Origin: Carettochelys insculpta
Taxonomy: Eukaryota; Chordata; Testudines; Carettochelyidae
Length of the DNA stretch: 64,000 nucleotides
Assembly (NCBI RefSeq): GCF_033958435.1
Contig: NC_134138.1
Span: 79,718,298-79,782,297 of the forward strand
Direction: 5' to 3'
Of the stretch, positions 21,955 through 35,085 are shown one piece after another. The notes under the pieces were generated by a model, which worked only from the letters and a program-made list of their open reading frames with translations, was not told the origin of the DNA and ran no database searches. The position numbers and the translations under genes were made by a program. Position 1 is the stretch's first letter, and each line of letters begins with the position of its first letter.

Positions 21955-22711
21955 AGGCCCTTCAACTTTCAGGGGGGCTCCGAGAGTGGATCCCAGCTCT
22001 CCCACTCCACTGGGATCTAACTGAGGACCTGTGAGGATAACAAAAGGGTCTGGCAGCCAAGAGTGTTTTAAGGATGCCTTCCTTAGCCATTTGCCACCAC
22101 CCCTCTATTATCCACTCTTTGCAATCAGTACATAACAGTATGAAGGGGCACCGCTCATGGGGCTCAAGGGGCACTGGGGATGGCGTTGTAACTCTTTCCC
22201 TTTTGGAGCAGCACCTGCCTCCTTTCATACATGACTTGGTGGTCCAGCCAGGTGAGTTCCAAGTAGCTCCCCGTCAGGGCAATCCATAGACAAAAATAAG
22301 TGGAATTAACACAAATAAAATGAGTTCATATGAATGTCTCAGGGTTTACCAGACGTACACCATCCCTTCCCTCAGGGAGGGACCTATGTGCAGTTTTTGT
22401 AGGGTGACATCCTATCCTCCCCAAATTCTGCTTCCTTCCCTGGTCTGCCCTCAGGTGAACCATTCTGCTCCCTTTTAACTCATCCTCTAGCTTTTGCATC
22501 CCATGAGCATGTTCAGTGCAGAGTTGGCTGAGCCTAGAGCGAGAGCAGCTCTTTAACCCCTTACTGCCTATGTAGGACTGGTATCTTCTACCACAGCTGC
22601 CTATTATAGGCCCTTCAACTTGCACAGAGGGCTCGCGTAGTGGATCCCAGCTCTCTCACTCCACCTGGGTCCAGCTGATGACCTATGAGGACAACAAAAG
22701 GGTCAGGCAGC
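21955..22711. repeat. Pair of ~100-bp direct repeats 650 bp apart
   Basis: 21,955-22,056 and 22,607-22,711 share 'aggcccttcaactt', 'gtggatcccagctct', 'cactccac', 'gacctgtgaggataacaaaa' (second copy 'gacctatgaggacaacaaaa') and 'gggtc.ggcag'. They could be the ends of a decayed LTR-type element or two units of one repeat. No primer-binding site, polypurine tract or coding region was identified between them. Confidence 0.7.
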
Positions 22712-23194
22712 TCTTGGATTACTATTTATACTATTGGGTCACTTGTGTCATGTGACATTGTTTTTGCACCCTCATTGAATTACCCCTAAGCTTACACTAT
22801 TCCTGCAAGATGCCCATGCAAACCCCTGGCATCAATATTTGTTCAACTACATATTTCAGTGAGTATTCATGGCACTTTCTCCTTTTGCAACTATCCTTCT
22901 GAGCAAACCTTTGTTCACCTCCATGTTTGCAGAAAGTGACTAAAAGCAGCATGTAACCTACAACAATACTTGTGGGTACTATTGAAATGTTCCCCAGTCC
23001 CAGATGAAAACAAGTAGTAAGGAAAGGGGAAACTGGAGAGCTATGCCAGTAGTTGCAGGCGGAGTTCCAAGAAGAGAGAGAGTTGGGAAGAGCAAGATTT
23101 AATCTACCAACTTGCAGCCAAAAAGTTGGGTTTTTTTTTATTCCTGTTCATACCCCCTAATGGTTACCCTTGAGTAACTACTTAGTGGGTATCA
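22712..23194. other. Unannotated stretch, nothing recognised
   Basis: No supportable feature. Confidence 0.5.
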
Positions 23195-23395
23195 TCCACT
23201 CAGGAATCAGTAGCTTACATATGTAACACCTAGGTTGCTGGCCCCAGGAATACAACCTGTGAGGATAGGATCTAAAGCCCTGCACTCTACCACATGAGCT
23301 AAAGGCCAGCTGTCGCTTGGGTGATGCTATAGAGTAGAGATTTCACTCACCCTAGATGAGGCCTCAGTATCTCTGGGTACTACACATATATAAAA
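23195..23395 (-). repeat. tRNA-derived SINE, minus strand
   Basis: The reverse complement carries a tRNA-like promoter: box A-type 'TTTAGCTCATGTGGTAGAG', an anticodon-arm-like 'GCAGGGCTTTAGATCC' and a box B-type 'CAGGTTGTATTCCTG'. The unrelated region continues at the lower coordinates. A second copy in the same orientation is at 40,865-41,062. It is not a functional tRNA gene, because acceptor-stem pairing is not maintained. Confidence 0.75.
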
Positions 23396-25239
23396 GGAGA
23401 TGAGCATAGACACACAAATCTTGTAATTACCTTAAGTTTGTAAACTTGATGAAAGAATTGCAAGAGTTCTCCTAACACTGATGGTATTTATTTAGATGGA
23501 AAGGGTGAGAACTGTGTTCTCACAATACCATTGAATACTCGTGTTTTCTAGTAGAACCACAAATAGTTCATTCACCCACACGCACCTTAGTTATTCTATG
23601 TAAAATGTATAAAGACAACAAAAGGAAGAAACTGTAGAAGACCTTGCCTTAGCTCTTGGTGGGTTAAACTAATCACAAAATTAATGGCAATCAATTAATT
23701 AAAATACATCTGCTTAACTCAGAAACCTGTCCAGAGATGATGTGTGGAAATACAAGCCAGAGCAACATATGAACAGTATATGTATCTTGCGGATTACATA
23801 ATTTATTTGGCAATGTTTTCATACAGTAAAATAAACTTCAGAAAACTGCAGTGTGACCTTCATATAAATCATCTCTAATGTTTAAAATCCCATGAGTTTT
23901 GAAATGTTAAAAATATATATAATGTTACTGAGCAACATGGCTGAGGCTTAGCAACTTTTCATTGTGGAAAGCTATCCTGAAAAAGGACTACTGTGGAGTT
24001 AGTGTAAGTATTCACCCTCTGGGTAGTGCTATTTTATTATAGTTCTTTAAGGAACAATTTTCATCAAATGCTGACTGAATCCAATTATAAGGAGGACTGT
24101 TCTGCTACTTGTCACTTTCTGTGTTTCCTTTCCACCCCTTCTCTATAAACTTTACCTCTAACTCTATAGAGCTAAAACTGCTGTAACCCAATTTTAATAT
24201 AATATAATCTTCAACAGATTTAGGAATCAATCAAAACTCCAATCTTTCACCTTGATTTTTTTTCTCTGTCTGCTTTATTAAAAACTGTGATGTGGGCTTT
24301 TAAAATGGACTTGATGTCATTTAGCTTATACTAACTGCCCATATAATTTCAACTTCTGTACCTCCAAACGATGGAGGCCAATTTTGCATGCTACTAAGAA
24401 CCTTCAACTCCCATGACAGCCTGCAGTTGAGATAGTTTACCTCATTCAAATAAATTAAGAATTTACTTGGATCTTTGCCAGCAAAAAACTAAACTGGAAA
24501 CAAACCTTCTGTTAAGGTTTCAAAAGCTACACATGAACTTTTCTTATTATGGTTTTATGTTCTCACTTTCATTTCCTTGCTGCCTAATTTCAGCTAGAAG
24601 TAGAAATAAGGAAAGACCTCAAGAAAGGCAAATCTTTCAAAGAAAAGAGAGTTTTGTGGCCCGGGCACAGTAATTCTGGATTCTGTTCTCAGATCTGTTA
24701 TTGATTCACGGCATGAACTTGAGCAACCTTCTGAGGGGACTAACCCAATGCCCCAAAAAGTCACTGGGAGTTATTTCTTGAGTTCTCGTGGGAGTTGGCT
24801 CAGGCTCTTAAACTCTCAACAGTCCTTTCCTTGTCCCACCCATAAAACTGGGATAGTAATATTTCTGTTTGACAAGGAGAGCGAGAAGGTTACTTCATTA
24901 ATGCTTATCACACTGTTGAGGTCCACCAGGAAGGCACTCTGTTAGTGAAATTGTTATTATTTATCATCATTCTCATGGTGTTTCCAAGTATCCTTATGAA
25001 AGCCAGGAACTTCTGAAAATCCTGTGAGAGAACTTCTTTCCAATTGACTTCAAACCCCCATATATTTGGAATCTCTTCATTGGCATTGGGACTTCTGGAC
25101 ACTTATTGAAGCTGAGCCTCACTCATCACTATGCTGAACACACATGCACGGAACATGGTGTAAAAGAGACTCCTTAAACTTTAACAAGTTTATTACTTCA
25201 TTAGTGCAGCAGCTGAGACACTGGGCCAAAATATTTAAA
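23396..25239. other. Unannotated stretch, nothing recognised
   Basis: AT-rich non-coding sequence. 24,360-24,420 resembles a diverged old interspersed repeat ('gaggccaattttgcatgcta'), but that cannot be assigned. Confidence 0.45.
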
Positions 25240-25400
25240 TTTGGCTTTCTGAGAACTGAAGCTTTCTCATCATCAGAGAAGTGAGGTGAGGTACTGGAAC
25301 AGGTTCCCAACAGAACTTGGCTGGTTGGGGAAAATGTCTTAATTAGTTTTAAGAGAGACCTTGACAAATTTATGAGTGATATTGAATGAAGGGGTTGCTT
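25240..25400 (+). mobile_element. CR1 3' fragment
   Basis: The passage 'ctggaacaggttcccaacag', 'gaaaatgtcttaattag' and 'gagaccttgacaaatttatg' followed by 'gatattgaatgaaggggttgc' matches the 3' UTR layout of one CR1 subfamily. The terminal octamers are absent, so the end may be truncated. Confidence 0.55.
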
Positions 25401-25489
25401 CTGGAGGGCAGAAAGAGAAGGCACAGGAGTCAGCAACCCTGGCTGTCTTGTTCTCTTATTTTATGTCTAGTGCTTCAAGGCTTCACTGG

Positions 25490-26003
25490 TCACCTGAAGG
25501 AGTCACGAAACGATTCCCATACACCTCTTCCACCACGTATTCTGTTTTTGGTTTGACTTGGTTTGTCCGAAACATCAAAGATGGCCAAAGCTGAAGACAG
25601 GCTGTTAGATAGGGGTCTTGTCCTCTCAGATAATACTGAAAATTCTGGGGGTTCTGGTGCGGCTGTCTCCACAATGCTGTGGGGTGGGGAGGTGTCATTC
25701 CCCGCCAGGAGATCTCTCAGCTCTCTGAAGTAGGGACAGCTGGCTGGGGCCTGGCCAGATCGGTGGGCGCTGTCCTGGGCCATTGTGTAGACCTGCCTCA
25801 TTTCCTTAACCTTGCACTGGACCTGCTCGGTGGTCCAGGAAGGGTGGCATTGGTCTGCCAGGCCATGGGCGAGGCATGCGAAGGTGGGGGTGTTTTGTCA
25901 GTGCCCGATGGTGTCCTGCAGCACCTCTTCATACCACCAGAGCCCCAGGAGATGCTGGAGCTCTGGCTCCATCCAGGATGGGGCCCTCCATTTTGGATCC
26001 CGG
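25490..26003 (-). pseudogene. Harbinger Myb/SANT-like protein, exon 1
   Basis: Unlike the copy at 17 kb, this one keeps the N-terminal SANT helices. Reading down from ~26,000 gives 'WMEPELQHLLGLWWYEEVLQ', an in-frame stop (TGA, 25,898-25,900), 'TFACLAHGLADQCHPSWTTE', 'QVQCKVKEMRQVYTMAQDSA' and 'GQAPASCPYFRELRDLLAGN'. The three-helix pattern with spaced tryptophans is what the family uses to bind DNA. The stop in the first half makes it a pseudogene. The C-terminal exon is absent. Confidence 0.7.
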
Positions 26004-26468
26004 TTGGGGTCCTGAGTGCCGTCGACCCTGGGGCTGCCCTGGGGGATGCAGGGAGCTGCATTGCTGACTATCAGTCGGGTTCAGGGCTCACCGGGCAATG
26101 CAGGGGCTCTGTGGAGCATGGCTGGTAGCCCAGCATGTGCTGCCTGCCTCCACACTCTCAGCTTCCTGCCATGGGGTCTCTGGGTCCTTGCAGCTTTAAA
26201 AGCAGCTGGACCTAAAGACCATAGACCCCTGCTGGGGCTGCCTGGAGCGTCTCTGCACTCTGGCTGGCCACCTCCATGGTGGACCACTTCTTCCAAAAGA
26301 AGTGGTCTGCGAGTGTCTATACATGCTTTCTTCTGGAAGAAGGCACTTTTCCTCATTTGGAAGCAGAGTAAGGACTCTGGAAAGTGCCTTTAAAGTGTAG
26401 ATACTCCACGGATCTTCTGGAAGAAGGTGGCACTCTTCCGGAAGATCGTGAATGTGTGGAAGAGGCCA
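25490..26468 (-). mobile_element. PIF/Harbinger fragment (end plus Myb gene start)
   Basis: The high-coordinate end (26,280-26,468) holds the family's terminal-type sequence 'cttcttccaaaagaagtgg', 'gagtgtctatacatgc', 'tttaaagtgtagatactcc' and 'cttctggaagaagg'. It is followed on the minus strand by a Myb/SANT gene start. The transposase gene and the other end are missing, so only about the first kilobase survives. Confidence 0.65.
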
Positions 26469-27119
26469 CTGTGGGTTTATCCCAAAGAAGTAAGTCAGTT
26501 TTTGCCATCAGTGAGTATCAGGAGATAACAAGCATCTGACCTGGGTACCTTGCCTGGGCCATTATGAGGTGGGTAATAATTTCATGCTCGCTTGCACCAT
26601 CATTAACTTACTTCCTGTCCAGGAGCAAAGAAGAAGCAGGAAGATATTATGACTCACAGGTACATTTCTCAGGCACAGGAATGAAGCTACCTCTCCTGAG
26701 TGGCACACCATGTTTTGCTTATGGTAGTGCTAAAGTGACAGTCTGGATGAATGGTAGGCAACTTGCAGCCCACTGGTGCTCTACCTGTGGACTCCTTTGG
26801 CTGCCCCCCACCCTCACATGCCTCTCGTACCCTGGGGCACTAAAGCCCGGCACTCCCTACTCCTCCCCACTCCCTTTCAGCACCGTTGGAGGAGCCACAA
26901 ATTGCCTGGTTCACACTCCATCTCCACCCATCCCTCTCCTCCCAGAGCTGGAACACTGCAAAGCAGCTGTTTGCAGTGTCTTAGAGCAGGGATGGAGCGT
27001 GATTCAGGCAATTCAAGCTCTCTGAAAGTGCTGGGGGAGAAAGCATGTAAGTGTTTAGTCCTCTGTGTATGTGTGGTGTGGGGTTGGGGTTCCCTCCCTT
27101 TCCTTACTGTGAAAGCAAA
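26469..27119. other. Unannotated stretch, nothing certain
   Basis: 26,755-26,850 ('ggtaggcaacttgcagcccac') may be a worn hAT-type repeat, but no ends could be paired. Otherwise nothing recognised. Confidence 0.4.
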
Positions 27120-27285
27120 GGATAGGGTTGTCGAATCTCCATCACTGGCGATATTTAAGAGCAGGTTAGAAAAAACATCTGTCAGGGATGGTCTAGACAG
27201 TACTTGGCCCTGCCGTGAGGCCAAGGGACTGGACTTGATGACGTCTCGAGGTCCCTTCCCATTCTAGTGTTCTGTGATTCTATGA
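27120..27285 (+). mobile_element. CR1 LINE 3' end
   Basis: Contains 'gaatctccatcactggcgat', 'gtcagggatggtctagacag', 'ggacttgatgacgtctcgag', 'gtcccttcc' and the terminal 'gtgattctatga'. It is only the last ~165 bases of CR1, from the end of the reverse transcriptase to the UTR. Confidence 0.85.
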
Positions 27286-29889
27286 AGGACACCTTTGCCC
27301 CGGGGCATGAGAGGCTATGGAGGAAGGGTGACCACAGGGCTTCAGGTGGAACCCTAGTGGCCGTCAGATGTGAAGGAAAGCAACTCATCTGCCCCATCCA
27401 CTGTTGGTGGTTGCCTGTCCCTGATCTAGATCTATGTGCCCAAGTATAAATTTTGTACCCAACTAATTAAGAGCATTACGTAAAATATACAGCATTGTAT
27501 TAAGGGGAGTCTGCATGGTCCCAAAGAGGGAGCATTCAGTGGGACACGAATGCTGTGCTGAGTTCTGTATACGTGGATATACAAATATACCTTCACAAGT
27601 AACGTCTTCTGGGCCTTGCCTCTTCCCAGTTTTTCCTGTTCTTGCACTGCTCCTACTTCACCCCTCACAGGTCAATAGCTAGGGAAAGCACACAGGTTTA
27701 ATGTCCTGGTGCATGCAGTGACTATACTATGTGCATATTTCTAAATTAGTCAAAGACAAGAAATTAGCAGCCTAAGTATATACCCAGACACACAGACACA
27801 CACATATGCACATCCATAGCCAAGGCCTTCAGCAAGTCCTCTGACCTCAGTCAGGATTTTGAGGAGCAATAGCACCTGCACACTCAGCATTCTTTTGAAG
27901 CAGATGTGACGCTAACAAGCAACATCAGCAAAACAAACATTGAAGCACTGAGTTGTCTCTGTTTGCTAAGGGACAGAGGCATAAACTAGCTGGCCCCGGA
28001 AATAGAAGCTGAAGAACAATAATCCCTAAGGACTTGTTGGTAAGCCTGGGCTATGCAGCAGCACAGGGGAATGGAGGTCCCAATGAATGCTGTGCAGAAC
28101 AGTCAGCCAATGCAGCGGCACCAGTTGGCTGGTGCGGCTTTCTTCCCCCGTGAAGCAAAGGAGAGGAAGTGACTGACATCTCATTGCTCCTGTTGTTGCA
28201 ATGTAGCTGAGTGCTCCCTGCTCTTCAGGCTGCCAGCAGAGTACCACTTCTGTCCTACTCAAAGCTGGAGTGCAGCTGAAGATGCACTTACCTGTCTTGA
28301 AAGTGCACAACTGTTAAAAGCTGCTTGTGCCTTTGTGTGCATAAATACCAGTGATGTCTGCTCCTCAGGTCCTTTGACTAAAGTCCAGACAGAAGAAGCT
28401 CTCTGAGGACAGTCCTGTCATTAGTATTGGCCACAGCTGCTGGAATTAGTGGTGCTGGGGCTGCTGTTGCATTCCCTGTCTTGAAGTGGTAATAACAACA
28501 CAAATACATGACTTCTCCCTTCACCACCCCTACTTTAGAAAATGGTGACATTTTGTGGCTCAGGCACAATGAGAGGGAGTGGCTTATTCCAAGCTGCATT
28601 TCCCACTTTTCATTCTCCTCTCTGTATTCTTTTCCGCCAGTGGTAGTGACTATCAAAGACTGATAAAACAGGGCAGTATTACCCCATGCAACAGCTATGG
28701 GTAATTTCTTAAAATCAGTGTCTGGGTGAATGTGAACTAGCAGGGATTTGTAAAAATAGACTTAGAAATAGTTTGCTTTAAGAAAGAAGGGTCAGTTGAA
28801 TTCCCCAGGCAGGAATGTAAATGCTCCCCCTCCCCGCCTCGCCGCCCCACACACACACACTCTTCATGGTCTTTCTGGGTATGTTTCTGCAGAGCACAGC
28901 TCAGTTATCCACAGTTTGAGAGAGTATGAGATGGCTGACCTTGTCCTGCAGTGCCTAGGCCCTGTGGGTTTGGGCTAGGAACAGGAATTCCCTGTACAGA
29001 CACTAAGTCTGCTGAAGGAGACAGGAGAGCTGGCTACACAGAAGAACACTTTATTCACTGCCACCAAGGAAAACTTACACAACAGACACACACAACCAAG
29101 GAAAAATGAATATTTGAAAAGTGTTTCCCCCTAGAATACACAGTGGTCTTATTTCCTTAGAGGGGCAGTAAAAATTGTATTGCCAAAAGTGTATTGCCAA
29201 ATGCATTTAAGAGTTAGCTAAGAGTTAGCTCCATTTGCTCTGGTTATAAAGAGCAGGTCATTGAACTAAGGTCTGAATACATCAGCAATTCATCCTGAGT
29301 GATTAAAAATGAAATGTACTCTGATGATGCCTGGAAGGGATTTTATTTTAAGGGTTTTTTTTTTAATGTCCTTTTCCAATCTAGTCATGCTGAGAACCTG
29401 TCATGAGTTAAATACACTTTAAATATCTCTCGTCTGGTGCTCTCTCTTGCAGCAACAGCCATGGTCCGGCATGGTTTTAGTGAGCTGCATGTCCACTCAT
29501 CATGGGTGTGGCCAAGTTTCCCATGATCTCTAATGTTTGTTTCCAGCCACCAGTCCTGGCTCTCAGTGTTCTGTGCTGTTATTTAGCTGTAATTTACCCC
29601 GGAATGTCTTCTCAGAGCCCAGTGAGCAGTGGAAGTGTTGGTAACATGCTCAGTAATATAGACCTCCCAGGGTTTGGCAAATTCTCTTGTTCGGCACCAG
29701 TGAGGTAGCCCTGAGGTTGCCAGATTAGACAGGTTCAGTCTCTACTCTCTCCTGCTGAACGGAGCCTGTCTGCAAGTGGTGGTGGGAGGAGGTAAAATAT
29801 ATAGAGCTCCTTTGCTGCAGCACAGCTGCTTTGTGCTTTCTCACTCCCATGAAGCAGCCTCGGTCAGAGCCAGCTTATTCAGAGCCAGC
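27286..29889. other. Unannotated stretch, nothing recognised
   Basis: Mixed-composition sequence with a short (CA)n at 28,848-28,860. No exon or repeat family supported. Confidence 0.45.
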
Positions 29890-30120
29890 AGGAGAGCAAA
29901 AAGATAGCTTGGTAGCTGGGGCATCAGCATTAGACTCAGGTGACAGGGTTCAAGTCACTGCTTTCCCACAGGCTTCCTGTGTGACCTTGGGTAACTCACT
30001 TTGTCTCAGTTCCCCAAGGGGATAATAGTATTCCTACCTCACCTGGGTGTGGTGCAGCAAAACACATAAAGAGTTCTAAGGTACTCAGACTCTATGGTAA
30101 TAAGGGCCATTTAAAGACTA
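29890..30120 (+). repeat. MIR-like (CORE-SINE) copy
   Basis: Shows 'tggtagctggggcatcagc', 'cttcctgtgtgaccttgggta', 'tcagttccccaaggggataa', 'cctacctcacctggg' and 'ctctatggtaataagggcca'. These are in the order expected of MIR-type SINEs, and it is better preserved than the copy at 1,970. Confidence 0.7.
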
Positions 30121-33100
30121 TAGGAAGATAGCTAGTGGGAAACTGCCAGCATCCTAGAGCCAACGTGATAGATTCTAAGCCAAACTTGTTCCTTGCTAGT
30201 GAGGTTGGGGCTATTAGCAGGTACCTAACTTAACTCAGGGTTTTCTAACTTCACCCAGAAAACTGGCCTTATAAACAGCCCAGATCTGGGGGACAACAAA
30301 AGTGAGCTTTATGCCGTCTTTTCAACCTACCACTCCTGACATATGGCATGTGCTTCTTGGCCGCAGCTGCGAATCTAACCAGTAGTGTACGTTATGCAGT
30401 TAAAAAATCAGAATTTAGCAGTCATTACCCAGACCGCATGGGAAGTAACTGGAGTGTTTCCCTATCCTCCAAAATGTGGGGGCTCAGATACTGCCACGTG
30501 ATAGCTGTCGGCAAATGTTCTTAACTTCAACAGTGCTAAATGGATTCTCTAGGATAATGGAAATGTTATAAGCACATAGGCACTGTGCTTAGGGCCAACT
30601 GCTTGATTTGGTTTTTATTTGTTCTTACTTATTCAGATAGCATTGTTTTTGACTTCAGTGAGAGCTTTGTTTAAGTATGAAATAAAGCAAGGGCTTCGGA
30701 ATGCAACCTCTCCTATCTGTCTGAGGCAGTATGTCACACGACTAATATCTACCCCCTATGCTGGTCAATATTTTTTTTAATTTCACTTGCTGAGGCAAAG
30801 TTTCATAACTCTATGTTCTAAAAACTGATATGCATCCACAGGGCATAAGGCAAGGGATGCACTATAAACAGATCACTGAGATCTCGGGCCTGATCCTTGA
30901 GCTCCCATTCCCCTTGTGTACCAACACCAAATCAGAATGGCAGCACTTTATGTCCAATCTGCATCAATATACATGATTACACCACACAGAATGGAAATAT
31001 TTGCTCTTATTCCACATTTGTTGGAGGACAAACTACATATAATATCATGTCACCTAATTGTGATTAAACCTAGCGTAGGTGAGTATTTAATCATGTTACA
31101 TGACATGATACTGAACACTTTGTATTGGTCTTTGCGTTGTGCCTGGTTTCTGCTTCATGTCACCTAACTTCACTGTTAGTATCAAACTATGCCAATCATA
31201 GGTGCACAAAAAGGCAGGTAGGGGTGGAATACAAAGAGTCCATTTCTCCCAACCCTCCTGAGCTCCTAAGTCGGTGTCAACCATTATGTGTCAGCCCAAA
31301 TTTGGTTGCTCCTTCTGTCACTCATTTGAAGATTCTTGTGGGATTGTGCAAGCTTGTACTTTCCTTTACCCAGAAAGCTGGTGCACATTTAGGTACACTG
31401 AGGGACTTCCCCAGTCAAAGGTACACACTAAATTATGGGAGGCTCAGAAGTCACACTGAGATCTGAGAGGTTCTCCAAATGTAATATAGTCTGTGGTGGG
31501 CTTCAGAGAAACAAGGGGAACAGAACAGAAGGGAACAGAAGCTTTTTTGTTACCTAAAAAAACCTCCTGAGGTTTCCAATAAGAAGGAAACCAAGAAGAA
31601 CCTATTGGTCTTCACATGAAGGCAAGCAAAGGCCACATGGAAACAGTGCATGCTTGGAATCAGGAAAGCCTAGTTAAAGGTTTGAGGAGTGTGGGTTCCT
31701 TGTCCAAACTTTTTTTGAACCCAACAAATATTAATTTTGGTCCAGGGAAAAGGCTGAGGTTCATGCTGGTCCCTATTTTAATTGGACCAATTCACTTCTC
31801 GGTATTTATAACTTCAGAAACTTAAATTAAATGAATTATTGCATACTGTGCATGATTTAATAAAACCAGACAAATTCATTTAGCCATTGGATATATGCTG
31901 TGTGGTGGGTGTATGCATAAAACTGTACTGCACAGTAGATTAATATAACCCAAAATATAATAGTTATTTTATATAGCTATAAATCAATATAATATGACTA
32001 TCAAAACATTTTTGCTTTATTCACACACTGAGCGATTAGAGGTACTAAAATATTTGTACTGAACTGAGCCAAATTCCATAGAACCTAAAGGAACCGTCAT
32101 ACCCTTGGTTGAGTTGGCACAGCATATAATTTATATTTGTTTGAGTCTGTGGGAGTGTTTAATATATGTATTAAAATGGTGCTTCCAATGCTTCAGCTCT
32201 ACATTTTTGGTCATGCAAAAGCTCAGAATATATGTGTGAACTACATGAGCAAATCAGGTCACTATGGATAACAAAACGCCCTGTTGTGCCCTTACAAATG
32301 CAGTTTGTGCATGCAGATAATGCAGTTTTCATACAAGCACACAAGCTTAGATTTGAAAAAATGTCACTTGCTATTTTAGAGACTAGGCTAAAGTCCATTC
32401 TGGTGCCTGGAGAACAAAGTGTGTTTTTAAACTGTAATGTATAAGTTCATTTTGTTCTTGACATACTAATGGCAGATTGCTGCTAACTAGCACTTCCCTG
32501 AGCTTTAGTGAGATGTGCTGTTAACCCTGCCAGCTGGCGTCCTCCCTCTTCTTTGGGTAGAAATCTTACTACCCTAATATGAAAGTTGTGGAGGATAAGC
32601 TCCCAGTATTTTTCCCTTAGACTGCTTGGCACACTAACAGAACATTCAATTGGTGGCTCAAGAGGAATCTCTAGTTTTGCCACACAGATGGTCTGCTGCT
32701 GGCTGGGAGAGCCTAGGACATATATGTGGGACATAATTTCCTGTCACACTATCCTCGTTCTTAGGAAATTCCAATATCTACATATTTAAATCAAGTCTTG
32801 GACAAATTACTCATGAAAACACTTGAAAGAACCTTGTTAAAATTGAAGAATTAACTACAGTCCCTTTCAAGAGGAAATTAAAACAAACTATACAGTGAAG
32901 GTGTTCTGTGTATGTCCAGAGAGTGTAAGTATTGCATTCATATGGGTGGCCATATCGCTGTCTGTAGCTGTCTCACTGAGACCTCAGATTGAGGTTTGCT
33001 TCCTAAGCCAGGAGACAGAGTTGAATTCTGTGCCTCTGCCAAGAAATAAAAACAGTGAGTGAGTGGGATTCATATTTGGACCAAGGTGCTCAAATTACAG

Positions 33101-34653
33101 CTTGTACATGTCTGCTGAAAACATAGAGCACTTGAGCCTGTGGAATTGTATCATTGCCTTTCACCTGAAAAAAAAGCACACATTAATTTTATGCAACAGG
33201 TCATTTTTACAGGACAGAGACTAAACCCGGGGGAGGGAAGGGAGGGAATGCATTCTTCATAGTCATGAAATGCACTCAAGTCAAAGAAAAATGATACCAG
33301 AGGACAGTGCAGCCCAGGCAAAGCCTGATCCAGGAACACTAGCTATGCAACCATGCCCATGTTGACCACAAATAAATAAAATAAATCAATAAAGTTGAGA
33401 CAAAGGAGAAAGTTCTTTGGTATTGGCTCCTGGAAAAATTCAATCTGGACCTAAACATTTGTGTCACTGTATTTTATGTGAGTGACTTCAGCAGTCACTG
33501 CTCACCAACCACAAAAGCCTATGTTGGCATTTGCTTGCAATAATCTTCAAGCAGCGTGCTTATGAGATGTTTTTCTGTTTTGTTAAAAAAATGTAGTGTC
33601 AAAGGCATGGCTGGCTCTCTGGTTGTATATTCAGGGAAAACTGTAGCCCTCCAAGTAGCTGACCTCACAAAGCTGCTCCTAGCTTTTATACGCCTGAATT
33701 CAACAAATAATAACAGGGATAACCAATACTTAAACACTATGTTTTAGTGACTCCATTCAGTTATTGATCTTGGAGAAAAAGAACAGGGTTTTCTCATTCC
33801 TCTGCCTGTTTCCAGAAAAATGTCACTACTTTCTGAAGGGGTTACTTAGGGCTGGACAAACTAGTTGTTTAACACTAGCATCATGCTGTACAGGTAGTTT
33901 CTAGTGAGTCACAAGTGAGGCGTAAGTTGTCTGAACAAGCACTCAAAGGTTGGATATTTATAGCCAAACCATCTACACCTGGGCTGGAAATCTGACCAGA
34001 AGAGGCTGCCTCATTAGATGTAGGAAACTACCTGATTTTATTCCACCCAGAAACACTATGATCCTTGCAGAATTTCTGCAAATCAGATGCCAAGAGGAAT
34101 CCATCAGCGCACAGACCCACACAAATAAAATGCCCATGTGGGACGTTAACCAATCTCTTTTTAACCACAAGAAAGGTTCACTTTACGTTTATGGTAAATG
34201 TTCACACAATTATTATTTTAACCAAGTAGGCTTAGCTATCCCTAGTCATTGCTTTAAAGATGGCAGGAAACATTCAGGCTTGTGTTGAAACAGCCACCCT
34301 AGAAGACCCCTACCTTCCAGGATCCCTAACCACATTAAAAGTGTCAGCATGGAGAAACATCCATCCATATGAAGACCGGCACTTCTGCAACCCATCCCTC
34401 AAATTACAACAGGCAAAGGAGCTTGAGTTCTTCAGACTTGCTGGCCAATAACAGAAAAACTCATAACTGAATGTCCTTGGCTATCTTATGAAAGTCAGCT
34501 TATCTCAGAAGACAAGAGGACTGACATGGTGCCAGAAGAATGAAAAGGTCTGAACACATCTGTCATGAATAAATTCCTATAAAGACTTAAATCCAGAGAT
34601 ATTGAATTCTCTGTCAGCAAGCAGTCAGTGTTCCAACAAATCACAAAAATTCT
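30121..34653. other. Long unannotated stretch, nothing recognised
   Basis: 4.5 kb of AT-rich sequence without any repeat family, exon or RNA gene that I can defend. Its lack of recognisable recent insertions contrasts with the repeat-dense neighbours. Confidence 0.45.
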
Positions 34654-35085
34654 AAGGCCACATCTACATGAGCAAGTTCTTTTGAAATATTTTCAGAAGA
34701 AGGGGCTCTTTTGAAATATCCAGCAGAGTGTCTACACACAAAAAGCATTCCTTTGAAATTAAATTGAAAGAATGAGGCACTCCTCTTGAAAGCGCTCTTC
34801 CACTCCCAGATCAGGAAGTGCTCCCTTCTTCTGAAAGTGTCTTTTGAAAGAAAATGTGTGTTGATGCTCCACGGGCCCTTTATTTCGAAAGAGCAGTCTC
34901 ATGGTGCCTGATTTTTCAATCCCTGGGCCATTCATTTGAAAGAGTGGGGGCTTTGTAGACACTCTCTTTTGAAAGAGCGGATCACTCTTTTGATCCACTT
35001 TTTTATGTGTGGATGCACTCTTGTGAAAGAAGTTCCTTTGGAAGAGGTCTTCTGGAAGGACTTCTTTCAAAAGATCACGGTATTG
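34654..35085. mobile_element. Harbinger-type MITE beside the second Harbinger relic
   Basis: Left end GGCCACATCTACATGAGCAAG. The interior parallels 11,125-11,603 ('agagtgtctacacacaaaaa', 'cttccactcccagatcagg', 'ggccctttatttcg', 'gagcggatcactctttt', 'atgtgtggatgcac'). The right end is abraded ('cacggtattgtag'), directly against the start of the next element. Confidence 0.7.

Noticed and set aside
23195..23395. Functional tRNA gene
   Set aside because: Box A and B resemble a tRNA, but arms do not pair through, a SINE body follows, and a second copy exists at 40.9 kb.
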